The notes beneath the pieces are model-generated. The model saw only the letters and a list, made by a program, of their open reading frames with translations. It did not search any database and had not been told where the DNA came from. Positions 1 through 8,677 of a DNA stretch of 64,000 nucleotides are shown here, in pieces (position 1 is the stretch's first letter; every line of letters begins with the position of its first letter). The position numbers and the translations under genes are program-made. The DNA lies in assembly GCA_002328415.1 (NCBI GenBank), contig DCXL01000004.1, positions 62,001-126,000 of the forward strand, written 5' to 3'. The stretch comes from Micavibrio sp. UBA2137 (lineage in GTDB: Bacteria; Pseudomonadota; Alphaproteobacteria; Micavibrionales; Micavibrionaceae).

Positions 1-1
1 C

Positions 2-1195
2 TTGCCGGGATTTGATGCAGAGTTAGGTTTTAAGCTCGATCTTACGTCTAATCTTGATCTGTGGACTTATGGTGGTGGGTATTATTTTGATGCTGATGAT
101 TTTGAGAAGGTCTCTGGGCCACGTGTGAGAATGGAGCTGCAATATAATGGAGTGCCCTTTTTAGGCGAAGGGTCACAATTTACGGTGGGTCTTGAGGGGC
201 AAACAGATGATGTTCGAGGTGATCAAGCCTTTGCCTTGGGTAGGCTTCGTGTGCCATTTTCGACATTTAAGATGAGGACAGACAATGGACACCGTCCAAA
301 ACTCTCACCCATTGAAGAGCGTATGACGTCACGTATATACAGAGATGTTGATATAGTCGCTGTAGAAGCTGAGGCGAGTGATGAACCGATTTTAACAGAA
401 ACAGCGTCTGTGACTTTGGAAAATGGGGCGCAGGTGTCAACCTTTACGGCTATTGATGCGGGGGATGATCCAGCGGTTGAGATTGCAGGGGCTGGTGTAA
501 ACGCATTGGTTGTTCTGGATGGCTCATTAGGTAGTCTAACGCCCTCAGGTCAAATCCTTGTCCAGGACGGTCAAACTATTATAGGTGGCGGAACATCTCT
601 AATGGCTACGGGCACCAATAGTGGAGCGCGCGTCCCTGTAACATTCGCAGGGGTTCGCCCAACCATAGATGGCGGTGGGGCCAACAGGGATATTGTTATA
701 GACGGCGTCAATGATATTTTAATTCAGAATATAAATTTAACTAATACTGGTTCAAGGAGTCTCCTGATAATTAATGGCTCTGGTAATGTAAATTTGCGCA
801 ATATAAATGCGAGCAATAACACAGCGGTTGGCTTGGTAGCTTCTGGCGTTGGAACAGTTGTTGCAGCGAGTAACGTAAATTTGACTAATAACAATATTGG
901 TGCAGGGGTGCTTAGTGCTGCGAACTTAAACTTGTCTAATTCAATAATTTCTAATTCGTTAACTGGCATTGATACCAATGATTTTGGGCCAGGAAATCCA
1001 ACTTTAAATCTTAGTAACACAACAATTGAAAATATAGGAAACAATGTTCTGCAATTGAGTGATGTCAATGTCTCAGGAAGTGGAAATATTGTGAATGGTC
1101 CTGTCGGTGGCGTTGTGTGCAGCAATAGTGGCGGTAATACTGGCTCAATATCTTTTGATAATATCCTCGGTGGTGGGGCGGGTACGTGTCCTTAA
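2..1195 (+). CDS. Inverse-autotransporter-like surface protein, 3' part (beta-barrel end plus beta-helix passenger)
   Basis: The reading frame is open at the left edge, so this is the C-terminal 397 residues of a longer protein. The first ~85 residues alternate polar and aromatic positions and end in strands like those closing an inverse autotransporter (intimin/invasin-type) barrel. A linker follows, and from about residue 150 to the end the sequence is Asn/Ser/Gly/Ile-rich, with irregular repeats containing N-x-(N/S) and L-x-L-S-N steps typical of a right-handed parallel beta-helix. In that architecture the N-terminal barrel sits in the outer membrane and the C-terminal passenger is exposed. 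A terminator follows, so it is a separate transcription unit from the pilus genes. Identification rests on composition and architecture, not on a signature motif. Confidence 0.6.
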   Translation: MPGFDAELGFKLDLTSNLDLWTYGGGYYFDADDFEKVSGPRVRMELQYNGVPFLGEGSQFTVGLEGQTDDVRGDQAFALGRLRVPFSTFKMRTDNGHRPKLSPIEERMTSRIYRDVDIVAVEAEASDEPILTETASVTLENGAQVSTFTAIDAGDDPAVEIAGAGVNALVVLDGSLGSLTPSGQILVQDGQTIIGGGTSLMATGTNSGARVPVTFAGVRPTIDGGGANRDIVIDGVNDILIQNINLTNTGSRSLLIINGSGNVNLRNINASNNTAVGLVASGVGTVVAASNVNLTNNNIGAGVLSAANLNLSNSIISNSLTGIDTNDFGPGNPTLNLSNTTIENIGNNVLQLSDVNVSGSGNIVNGPVGGVVCSNSGGNTGSISFDNILGGGAGTCP

Positions 1196-1203
1196 AGTTT
1201 CTG

Positions 1204-1229
1204 TGCCTCGCAAAGGAGGCAAGCTTTTT
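1204..1229 (+). terminator. Rho-independent terminator after the surface protein
   Basis: TGCCTC (1204-1209) pairs with GAGGCA (1216-1221) across a six-base loop, followed closely by a short T-run (1225-1229). It lies nine bases after the stop codon. Confidence 0.6.
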
Positions 1230-1335
1230 AGGTTACTCAGAGCGCATTTTTTGTAGTTTTACCTTTGGTACGCCATTTACCAGACGGTAAATTTACTGTG
1301 TTACGTCAAATAAGAAATCCTTAAATCTTTTTGCC

Positions 1336-1440
1336 TATAATAAGTATTGATGAGTTAACATCGGTCTGGGGCTGTGATATAAATATTTGATATATCACTC
1401 ATTACGCAATGTAATGATGTCAATTGCGCCCAGTCTGGGC
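1336..1440 (+). promoter_or_regulatory. Candidate promoter and dyads ahead of the pilus operon
   Basis: A perfect -10-like TATAAT lies at 1336-1341, without a convincing -35. Downstream are an inverted repeat GTGATATA (1374-1381)/TATATCAC (1391-1398), a smaller ATTAC/GTAAT dyad (1401-1415), and GCCCAG-T-CTGGGC (1428-1440) just before the start of the first pilus gene. The rest of the 260-base gap shows nothing else clear. These could be operator sites or a folded 5' leader. Confidence 0.4.
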
Positions 1441-1455
1441 AAAAAGAAGTGACCT

Positions 1456-3561
1456 ATGCAGGATTTTGATCCAAAAGAACAGAAACGCAAGATAGAAGCG
1501 GATGCCAATCGCAAAGTGAATGATGCGCATGCTGATGATATTGTGCAGCCAGACGCACGCCTTGAGGACGATGCTGACGATATAGATTTTGATTTTGTTG
1601 ATATGACCGTTGATGAAGAAGAGCTGAAACGTGAGATGGCGCAAAATCAACGCGCGCAAAATATGCATGATGCACAACACTCTTCAGCGCAGCGCTCTAT
1701 AGAAGAGCGAAACGATGATGGCCCTTTGGAAATGGATATGGAGTATGTTGCTGATGATGCGGTGACACCCCCACAGGCCGATAATTCTTCGTCAGAGACA
1801 CAGGTGCCTGTAACACAAACAACGCAGGTGCAAATGTCGCAAGGAACGGATGTTGCTACTTCAGGCGCTGATGGTGATCTAGTGGATGGCCAGAAAATGC
1901 GCCTTGGTGAACGCCTCATCAAAATGGGGCTTATTACAAATGAGCAACTGAATGTTGCACTACAAGAGAAAAAGCTGAGCGGTAAAATGCTTGGCGAGGC
2001 TATTGTTGAGCTGGGCTTTATTGACGAAGAGCAGTTAACAATTGCATTGGCTGAATCAGCGGGTTTTGAAGTGTTTGATCCGAAATCAACCATCGTTGAT
2101 GGGGAGGCGCTTCGTCTTTTGTCAAAACAAGATGCGCAACGCATGCGCGTGTTGCCACTTTTTATGCATGACCAAAGTGTTTATGTCGCTTTGATTGACC
2201 CGTACGATATCGTGGCGATGGACGCCTTGCGCCGAAAGATGCCACGCGGTTTTTCCGTCAAACCTTTAATGACAACGCCCTCTGTCCTTAATGAGGCAAT
2301 TGATGCGGCTTATGGTTACGCGAGTGCGATTGAGGATATTCTTAAAGAGCTTGAAACGCTTGATACAGAAGCAATTAACAAAATCGATGAACATGAAAAC
2401 TACACGCACCCGATTGTGCGTCTTGTAAACGCGATGCTGTTTGAGGCGGTAAAATCAGGTGTGTCTGACTTGCACTTTGAGCCAGAAGAAAATTTCGTAA
2501 GGTTGCGTTATCGTTTAGACGGTGTTCTCTTCACTGCGCAAATTATTCATAAGAAATATTGGAGCGGGATTTCACAGCGTATTAAAATTATGTCTGATTT
2601 AAATATCGCTGATAAATTAAGCCCGCAAGATGGTCGTTTTAACCTAAACATTGGCGGTCGAGATGCTGATTTTCGTGTCTCGTCCTTGCCAACGGTACAT
2701 GGTGAAAACATTGTCTTGCGTGTGCTTGATAAAAAGGCATCTATTTTGCCGCTTGATGCCCTTGGTTTTTCTGATGAAAATATGGCGTTAATTGAAAAGT
2801 CTCAAACGCGGCCCGAGGGGATTATTATTGTAACGGGACCAACGGGATCTGGTAAATCAACCTCGCTTTACTCCATGTTGAATAAAATCAATGATGTTGA
2901 GCGTAATATCCAGACGCTCGAAGACCCGGTTGAATATTCCCTTCCCATGATCAGGCAAACAAATGTACGCGAGGGCGTGTTGGATTTTGCAGATGGTATC
3001 CGTGCAATGTTGCGTCAGGACCCTGATATTATCTTTATTGGGGAGATTCGTGACGCGACAACAGCTGAAATGGCGCTGAAAGCGGCCATGACAGGGCATC
3101 AGGTTTACACAACACTTCACACAAATGATTCCTTTGGGGCTATTCCACGTTTGCTGGATTTGGGATTGAAGCCAAATATGCTTGCAGGATCAATTATTTC
3201 CATTTTTGCGCAGCGTTTGGGTCGTCGTTTGTGTCAAGATTGTCGTGTCGCTTACACAGCTAGCCCAGAAGAGTGTGAATTGCTGAAGATTGATCCTAGT
3301 AATGCGCCTGAAATTTATAAGGCGAGCCCGGATGGGTGCACAAGCTGTTCTGGTATGGGGTATAAAGGGCGTACAGGTATTATCGAGATCCTCATGTTTG
3401 ATGAAGGTATGAATGATGCGCTTGCGCGCGGTGAGTCCAAGGCTGAGTTGAAGGCCTTGGCTAAGGAAAAAGGGTTCAAGAGCTTGGCAGATGATGCCAT
3501 TCTGAAAATATTGGATGGTGTAACAAGTATTGACGCTGTTACCAAGGTTGTTAGTCTATAG
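1456..3561 (+). CDS. GspE/PilB/MshE-type pilus extension ATPase
   Basis: Cytoplasmic hexameric ATPase that drives pilin polymerisation at the base of type IV pili. An acidic, low-complexity N-terminal extension (~1-145) precedes an MshEN-type domain (~150-285) and the GspE core. Walker A GPTGSGKST begins at residue 461, Walker B is around D522 (DPDIIFIGEIRD), and the zinc tetracysteine motif is C593-x2-C596 with C628-x2-C631. At 701 residues it is longer than usual for the family because of the extension. It is the first gene of the pilus locus, followed at once by the platform gene. The MSHA-type neighbours favour an MshE-like role over a type II secretion role. Confidence 0.93.
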   Translation: MQDFDPKEQKRKIEADANRKVNDAHADDIVQPDARLEDDADDIDFDFVDMTVDEEELKREMAQNQRAQNMHDAQHSSAQRSIEERNDDGPLEMDMEYVADDAVTPPQADNSSSETQVPVTQTTQVQMSQGTDVATSGADGDLVDGQKMRLGERLIKMGLITNEQLNVALQEKKLSGKMLGEAIVELGFIDEEQLTIALAESAGFEVFDPKSTIVDGEALRLLSKQDAQRMRVLPLFMHDQSVYVALIDPYDIVAMDALRRKMPRGFSVKPLMTTPSVLNEAIDAAYGYASAIEDILKELETLDTEAINKIDEHENYTHPIVRLVNAMLFEAVKSGVSDLHFEPEENFVRLRYRLDGVLFTAQIIHKKYWSGISQRIKIMSDLNIADKLSPQDGRFNLNIGGRDADFRVSSLPTVHGENIVLRVLDKKASILPLDALGFSDENMALIEKSQTRPEGIIIVTGPTGSGKSTSLYSMLNKINDVERNIQTLEDPVEYSLPMIRQTNVREGVLDFADGIRAMLRQDPDIIFIGEIRDATTAEMALKAAMTGHQVYTTLHTNDSFGAIPRLLDLGLKPNMLAGSIISIFAQRLGRRLCQDCRVAYTASPEECELLKIDPSNAPEIYKASPDGCTSCSGMGYKGRTGIIEILMFDEGMNDALARGESKAELKALAKEKGFKSLADDAILKILDGVTSIDAVTKVVSL

Positions 3562-3571
3562 AATCATGTGA

Positions 3572-4798
3572 TTGAGGAGAAACCACATCGCACAGTATCG
3601 TTATAAAGCATTGAATAAGAAAAACCGCGTTGTAAAAGGCGTGGTTGGCGCAGTGAATGAGGCTGATCTCTACACGCAACTGCAGTCGGCAGGGCTTGAG
3701 CTTGTCCAATGTTCTGAAATTAAAAAAAGTGGTGGTATTACCATCATGCGTGCGCCCAGTGTTAAGACACGTGATTTGCTAACCCTATTTATTAATTTAG
3801 AGCAAATGCAAGGGGCTGGTGTTCCTTTGCTTGATGCGCTTTCAGATATTCGTGATGCCACAGATAATGACCGTTTGCGTGATATTTTGTCCGAAACATA
3901 TAGAAGTGTCTCCGAGGGTGCGTCCATGTCAGAAGGTTTTGCGGCGCAACCAAAAGTTTTTTCCAATATCGTTGTCTCTCTTATTAAAGCGGGTGAGGAA
4001 ACTGGGGATTTGACCTTCTCTTACCGCGAGATTTTGAAATATCTTAAATGGCAGGATGCACTTCAAAGTAAAATGAAGAAGGCAACCCGTTACCCCATAA
4101 TTTTGTTGGCTGTCGTTGTTCTTACAGTCGTCATCATGCTTGGTGTGGTTGTGCCTCAAATTATTGGCTTCATTTCAAATTTGGGGCAGGAGCTACCCTT
4201 TTATACAAAAGCGCTGATGGCAACATCTGAATTTTTTCAAAATTACGGTGTATATGTCGGGATTGCTCCCTTTGCCCTGTTTGCTCTTTATAAAATATTG
4301 CGTGGTGTATCACGTGAGTTTGCTTATCGCGCCGACAGGGTGTTCTTGTCGCTTCCTATCATGGGTCCGCTTATTCGAAAAATTACAATTGCGCGTTACG
4401 CGCAAACATTTGCGGCGCTCTATGCCAGCGGAATCAGTGTTTTGGGTTGCTTGAAGTCCGGCCGTAATACTGTAGGAAATCTGGCGCTTTATGAGGCGTT
4501 TGAAAATGTTGAAGAGCAGGTTAAAACAGGAAGTTCTTTATCCGAAGCTTTTAATTTTACAGGTGAATTTCCGTCCATGGTCGTGCGCATGGTGCGTATT
4601 GGTGAGGAATCAGGTAATTTGACGCCAGTGCTTGCGCAGGTTTCTGAGTTTTACTCTAAGGATGTTGAGGAATCGGTTGATGGCATGATCGCTATGATTG
4701 AGCCTATGTTAACTGCCTTCTTGGGTGGAATGATCCTTTGGATTGCGGCCTCAGTGTTTGGTCCTATTTATTCCAGCTTTGGGGAAATGGACTTCTAA
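3572..4798 (+). CDS. GspF/PilC/MshG-type inner-membrane platform protein
   Basis: Polytopic platform protein that couples the extension and retraction ATPases to pilin assembly. Two repeated GspF domains are visible (roughly 70-195 and 270-395), with membrane segments near 173-197, 225-243 and 380-400. The coordinate given uses the first conventional codon, TTG at 3572, but that codon overlaps the Shine-Dalgarno GAGGAG (3574-3579). The expected family N-terminus AQYRYKAL begins right after ATC at 3587-3589, seven bases past the Shine-Dalgarno. Translation therefore probably starts at the non-standard ATC codon, giving a protein five residues shorter. Confidence 0.92.
   Translation: MRRNHIAQYRYKALNKKNRVVKGVVGAVNEADLYTQLQSAGLELVQCSEIKKSGGITIMRAPSVKTRDLLTLFINLEQMQGAGVPLLDALSDIRDATDNDRLRDILSETYRSVSEGASMSEGFAAQPKVFSNIVVSLIKAGEETGDLTFSYREILKYLKWQDALQSKMKKATRYPIILLAVVVLTVVIMLGVVVPQIIGFISNLGQELPFYTKALMATSEFFQNYGVYVGIAPFALFALYKILRGVSREFAYRADRVFLSLPIMGPLIRKITIARYAQTFAALYASGISVLGCLKSGRNTVGNLALYEAFENVEEQVKTGSSLSEAFNFTGEFPSMVVRMVRIGEESGNLTPVLAQVSEFYSKDVEESVDGMIAMIEPMLTAFLGGMILWIAASVFGPIYSSFGEMDF
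3574..3589 (+). promoter_or_regulatory. Shine-Dalgarno pointing to a non-canonical ATC start
   Basis: GAGGAG (3574-3579), a seven-base spacer, then ATC (3587-3589) followed by codons for A-Q-Y-R-Y-K-A-L. The only upstream in-frame start codon (TTG, 3572) overlaps this site. The out-of-frame ATG at 3566 is followed at once by TGA. Confidence 0.55.
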
Positions 4799-4801
4799 AA
4801 T

Positions 4802-6502
4802 ATGAGCATTTTTTCACTTCCAAAAACGATTTTAAATGTAACGGACGAGGCCGTCTTCGTCTACAAAGTCTCTGGCAAAAATGTGGATTTACTGGGTGCT
4901 TATGCATGGCAGGATGAGGACTTTGAAGCAAGTTTGTTTTCAGCCATCGTAAATGACGCAAATATGGCGCCAGTTATCCTTCTTAACGATACGGTTGACC
5001 AACACTATCGTAAGGAGCGTGTTCCAAGTGTTGGTGTGTTTGAATCGGGTACAGTTGTAAAACGCAAGCTAGCCATTGCCTTCCCGAAATATCCTTTTAG
5101 GGCTTATAAAAAACTCTCTGAAGTTACACCAAGCAAGAAAACAGCTAGCGGCGACCGCACCGTAAAGACAGCGACTTATCTTTTTGCTGCCTGCCCCGAG
5201 ACACAGAATATTCAAAAGGTTATGAATGTTCTTAAAGATACAGATGTTTCGATTGCTGGTTTTGGTCTTCTTCCAACAGAATCCGTTAACTTTGTCGAGG
5301 CACTTTCACGAAAAATATTTGGTGGCGGTGAAGGCGATAAGAAGTCCACCCTTTCTTTCTTGTCTAAGAAAAAGGCGCCTCCTCCCAAAAGTAATGTTTG
5401 GACAATTTTTATAGGCCAAAACCGCTCTGGCGGGTTGCGTCAAATTGTGACTAAGGGCGGTGAGCTTGCATTAACGCGTATCACGCCTATCGTTGAGACA
5501 AACGAGGATATCGAGTTATGGACAGGTGATATTTTTAGAGAATATCAAGCGACGATGACGTATCTGTCGCGCTTTGGTTATACATCTAATGACACGCTCA
5601 ATATCATTGCTGTTTCTTCTGAACATTGTAAACAAAGCCTAGAGAAGGTGCTGACGCCAGAAAATGGTGCTTTTCGGGCGCTCACATTATCGGAAATGTC
5701 AAAGTTTATGGGGTATAATCCAGATTTGGAAACTCCACAAAATGTAGCTGATGATGCACATGTTTTATGGGCGGCTAATCAAACCCGTCTTTCTATGCCT
5801 CTTAGCGCGCCCCAACTTGATGCAGTGGCCAATCCGCGCCGTTATGCGACATTTGCGAGTATTGCTCTTATCTTTTTGTTGGGTGCTTCCGTATATTATG
5901 CTTCAAACGCATTTATCAATCTTTACAAGTTGAACCAAAATATTTCTCAGGCTGAAAAAGAGCTTATTCAAGTCACGAATATTTACGAAGACGAAGTGAC
6001 GCGCAAAGAAGATATGGGCGTAAGCATTCAGCTCGTGCAGGCGAGCTTTCAAATAAATGAAGAGTTACAAAAAGAAAAAATAGAACTTTATGATGTTTTG
6101 AGCGCTATAAGCGAAGGTTTGAATGATACTTTTAGTTTAAAGACTATAGATTATGAGGTTAACGAGGTTGAGGTAGTATCAGATGAAACACTTGGTTTTG
6201 TGCCGCCTGGAACAACAAGACTAGAAAAAAAGATGGTTCTTACAATGGAATTTCCTGGTGACTTCGATATTGCGGAAGGTAATGCCATTGTAAAAAGCTT
6301 TAGTGATCGCCTTGGTTATTTGCTTCCTGAGAGTAGCGTATCTGTTACGCAAGTGCTGAAAGACGTTTCATATCGCGGTGCAATTACGAGCGAAAGCGGC
6401 GTAAATACATCGCCGCAAAATACAACGCCTTTAGAAGGGAAAGTTCAGATCCTTATTGATGATAAGATTATAGAGTCAAATAGTGCGGGGGTTCAGGGAT
6501 GA
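4802..6502 (+). CDS. PilM/MshI-PilN-like pilus assembly protein
   Basis: Bitopic 566-residue protein with a large N-terminal cytoplasmic part, one membrane segment at about 350-370, and a periplasmic C-terminal part that begins with a charged, probably coiled-coil stretch (~375-425). This is the layout of GspL, or of an actin-like PilM fused to PilN. In type IV pili such a protein links the ATPase ring to the periplasmic alignment complex. It starts three bases after the platform gene and its stop overlaps the next start (ATGA). The sequence itself is divergent, so the assignment relies on topology and position. Confidence 0.65.
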   Translation: MSIFSLPKTILNVTDEAVFVYKVSGKNVDLLGAYAWQDEDFEASLFSAIVNDANMAPVILLNDTVDQHYRKERVPSVGVFESGTVVKRKLAIAFPKYPFRAYKKLSEVTPSKKTASGDRTVKTATYLFAACPETQNIQKVMNVLKDTDVSIAGFGLLPTESVNFVEALSRKIFGGGEGDKKSTLSFLSKKKAPPPKSNVWTIFIGQNRSGGLRQIVTKGGELALTRITPIVETNEDIELWTGDIFREYQATMTYLSRFGYTSNDTLNIIAVSSEHCKQSLEKVLTPENGAFRALTLSEMSKFMGYNPDLETPQNVADDAHVLWAANQTRLSMPLSAPQLDAVANPRRYATFASIALIFLLGASVYYASNAFINLYKLNQNISQAEKELIQVTNIYEDEVTRKEDMGVSIQLVQASFQINEELQKEKIELYDVLSAISEGLNDTFSLKTIDYEVNEVEVVSDETLGFVPPGTTRLEKKMVLTMEFPGDFDIAEGNAIVKSFSDRLGYLLPESSVSVTQVLKDVSYRGAITSESGVNTSPQNTTPLEGKVQILIDDKIIESNSAGVQG

Positions 6503-7128
6503 TTAAGATTATTGGACGCGAACGCATAATTTTCTTGTTGTCACTTCTTGGGCTTATCGCATTGATTTCGGGTGTGGCCTATTTTGTTATAGCACCCAAA
6601 ATGGTTGCTGCAGAGCGAACGTTGGCAACAAAGAAAATTCAGGTCTCTGCAAAAAAGAACGATACTATGATGTTGCGAGATGAGTTCAGGACATTCCAAG
6701 AACGCGCTGAAAAATTCAAAGAGTTAGAGGTTTCAGGCCTTTTTGAAACGCAGAACAGACTTGAGGCCATCGATAAGGTGGAAGGATTTCGCGAAGAGAT
6801 TGGCTTGTTAAAAGCGAGTATTAAAGTTGATGCGGGCGAAATTGTTGAAGATCAAAGAATGGACCGACTTGATAATGTTTATTTGGAAAGCCCTGTTTCT
6901 TTTACGCTTGAGGCGCTTGATGATATCGAGGTGTATACTTTCTTAAAGCTTGTGGAGGACCGCTTTCCTGGACGGTTGGTTGTTCAAAACCTCAAAATTG
7001 AGAAGGTTGCTGATATTACGACTGAAACATTGGCGAGTATTGTAAATGGTATTCCGACACCGATGGTTAAAGCAACAGCAGATTATAACTGGGTTACTCT
7101 GCCAGCAGAAAATGAATTGGAGCAATAA
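6499..7128 (+). CDS. PilO/MshJ/GspM-like alignment protein
   Basis: A 209-residue bitopic protein with a short cytoplasmic N-terminus, a membrane helix at about 10-31, a helical stretch rich in Lys/Glu (~35-85), then a small alpha/beta periplasmic domain. This is the usual PilO/GspM plan. It overlaps the upstream gene by four bases (ATGA) and ends one base before the next start, indicating tight co-translation. It is expected to pair with the PilN-like part of its neighbour in the inner-membrane alignment complex. The assignment rests on topology and order. Confidence 0.65.
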   Translation: MIKIIGRERIIFLLSLLGLIALISGVAYFVIAPKMVAAERTLATKKIQVSAKKNDTMMLRDEFRTFQERAEKFKELEVSGLFETQNRLEAIDKVEGFREEIGLLKASIKVDAGEIVEDQRMDRLDNVYLESPVSFTLEALDDIEVYTFLKLVEDRFPGRLVVQNLKIEKVADITTETLASIVNGIPTPMVKATADYNWVTLPAENELEQ

Positions 7129-7129
7129 G

Positions 7130-7897
7130 ATGGCATACTCCAAAATCGTGATTTCAATTTCTGCATGTATTCTTTTTCTAGGAAGCACTTTCCATGCTTA
7201 TGCTCAAAATGCGCCTGATCCCGAAGGGGTTCCTATTGTGGATGTATTAGAGACTTTTGCCGATATTCAGGAGCCGCAGGGTGTTGAAAACGAAAATGCA
7301 AACACAGAAACTGATTCAGTAACCGTGGAGGAAAACGCACAAGAAGGTAGTCTTGCTGTCGGTGTATCTGTTCCCGATTATAACGTTGATGAAATTGTAC
7401 CCACCGAAATGATTGTAATGCGCCTCGTTGAAGATGAAGTGCGGGAATATTACAAGGAAGATATTGTTGAAGCACCTGACTTTCCATCATTGATGTTTTT
7501 GCCAGAAAACTATGCTCTATTGCGTGCTGCAATTTCACGTTTCCCACGAAAGAAAACGGCAGAAGAAATAGCTGATGAGGGCCCACAGTTGCCTGATGAG
7601 CAAACTGATGACCCGACAGCCACTGGTGACGACGGTATTAATGTTGAAGTTATTGAGTACGAGCGCAATGTCTCTTTAGGTGGCATATTATTTTACAACG
7701 AGAGTAACTGGATTATCTGGTTGAACGAAAAGCGCGTTACGCCAAAGGCGTTGCCAGAGGAAATAACAGATATCAGTGTTGAAAAAGGCGCTGTCAAATT
7801 GAAGTGGTTAGATAAGAAAACAAACACAGTTTATCCGATAAGGCTTAAGCCAAATCAAACGTTTAATCTGGATGCGCGCGTCTTTTTGCCGGGGTAG
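7130..7897 (+). CDS. Periplasmic pilus-assembly protein, MshK/PilP-like
   Basis: A 255-residue exported protein. The start at 7130 is chosen because GGAG (7119-7122) sits seven bases upstream and a clear signal peptide follows (hydrophobic core, cleavage after A-Y-A at about residue 25). The middle is acidic and probably disordered. The last ~70 residues form a beta-rich domain (L-G-G-I-L-F-Y ... W-I-I-W-L-N) resembling the small C-terminal domain of MshK/PilP/GspC proteins, which bridge the inner-membrane complex and the secretin. It lies at the position of mshK in MSHA loci. Confidence 0.55.
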   Translation: MAYSKIVISISACILFLGSTFHAYAQNAPDPEGVPIVDVLETFADIQEPQGVENENANTETDSVTVEENAQEGSLAVGVSVPDYNVDEIVPTEMIVMRLVEDEVREYYKEDIVEAPDFPSLMFLPENYALLRAAISRFPRKKTAEEIADEGPQLPDEQTDDPTATGDDGINVEVIEYERNVSLGGILFYNESNWIIWLNEKRVTPKALPEEITDISVEKGAVKLKWLDKKTNTVYPIRLKPNQTFNLDARVFLPG

Positions 7898-7902
7898 ATT
7901 CT

Positions 7903-8652
7903 ATGAGCGCAGTCAAAAAAACCCTTCCAGCAGAGCAAGTTAGTCCTCTCTCATTTGAAAATATAAGTGTTGGCTATGGGGCGTTTCGGGTTGCTTCTGA
8001 TGTAAATATCACCTTGAAATCAGGCCATATCCACGGACTTATCGGTTTAAACGGTGTTGGAAAAACGACGTTGATTAAAACGCTTCTGGGGCTACGCGAT
8101 CCACAAGAGGGGCATATAAGCATTTTTGGCGAAACGTGCGGGACGTTAAAAGCAAAGAAAAAAATTTCCTATTTGCCAGAGCGTTTTGATCCGCCTTGGT
8201 TTTTGACGGGGCTAGAATTTGTTCGCTTTTCAGCAAAGCTTTATAACGCAACAATTTCGGATAAAGATATTTTTGAGATGGCCGAAAAGCTGTCTCTTGA
8301 TACACATTTTTTAAGTCAAAAAGCGCAAAGCTATTCCAAGGGTATGCGGCAAAAGTTGGGGTTGATAGCAACTGTGTTGATGCCAGCTAAGCTTCTTATT
8401 TTGGATGAGCCCATGTCAGGTCTTGACCCGCTTGCACGTGTACAGGTGAAGGATGTGTTGGAGGCCTGCCGTGATGCAGGAAAGACAATATTTCTTTCAA
8501 GTCATATTTTGGCTGACCTTGATGAGATGTGTGAAGACATATCAATTCTGCATGGGGGCGCGATTGTTTATTCTGGTTCTCCAGAAGCACTTCGCAAGAA
8601 AACAAAAGAAAAGTCTCTGGAAAGAGCATTTCTGAAGTCGATTGCATCATAG
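7903..8652 (+). CDS. ABC transporter ATP-binding protein (pilus-locus associated)
   Basis: A 249-residue ABC ATPase. Walker A GLNGVGKTT spans residues 48-56, the ABC signature is YSKGMRQK from residue 144, and Walker B LLILDEP has D168-E169. The format matches ATPases of ABC-2-type exporters. It begins five bases after the MshK/PilP-like gene, inside the pilus cluster. The likely partner permease is encoded 7 kb further on, still within the same cluster. Myxococcus xanthus has ABC genes (pilH, pilI) inside its pil cluster, a precedent for a pilus-linked ABC transporter. The substrate is unknown. Confidence 0.9.
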   Translation: MSAVKKTLPAEQVSPLSFENISVGYGAFRVASDVNITLKSGHIHGLIGLNGVGKTTLIKTLLGLRDPQEGHISIFGETCGTLKAKKKISYLPERFDPPWFLTGLEFVRFSAKLYNATISDKDIFEMAEKLSLDTHFLSQKAQSYSKGMRQKLGLIATVLMPAKLLILDEPMSGLDPLARVQVKDVLEACRDAGKTIFLSSHILADLDEMCEDISILHGGAIVYSGSPEALRKKTKEKSLERAFLKSIAS

Positions 8653-8677
8653 AAGATAAACAGGATAAGATAAAAAT

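Noticed and set aside
7903..8652. ABC ATPase as a CcmA-type haem exporter subunit
   Set aside because: No cytochrome c maturation genes are present, and the permease does not look like CcmB; the pilus context fits better.
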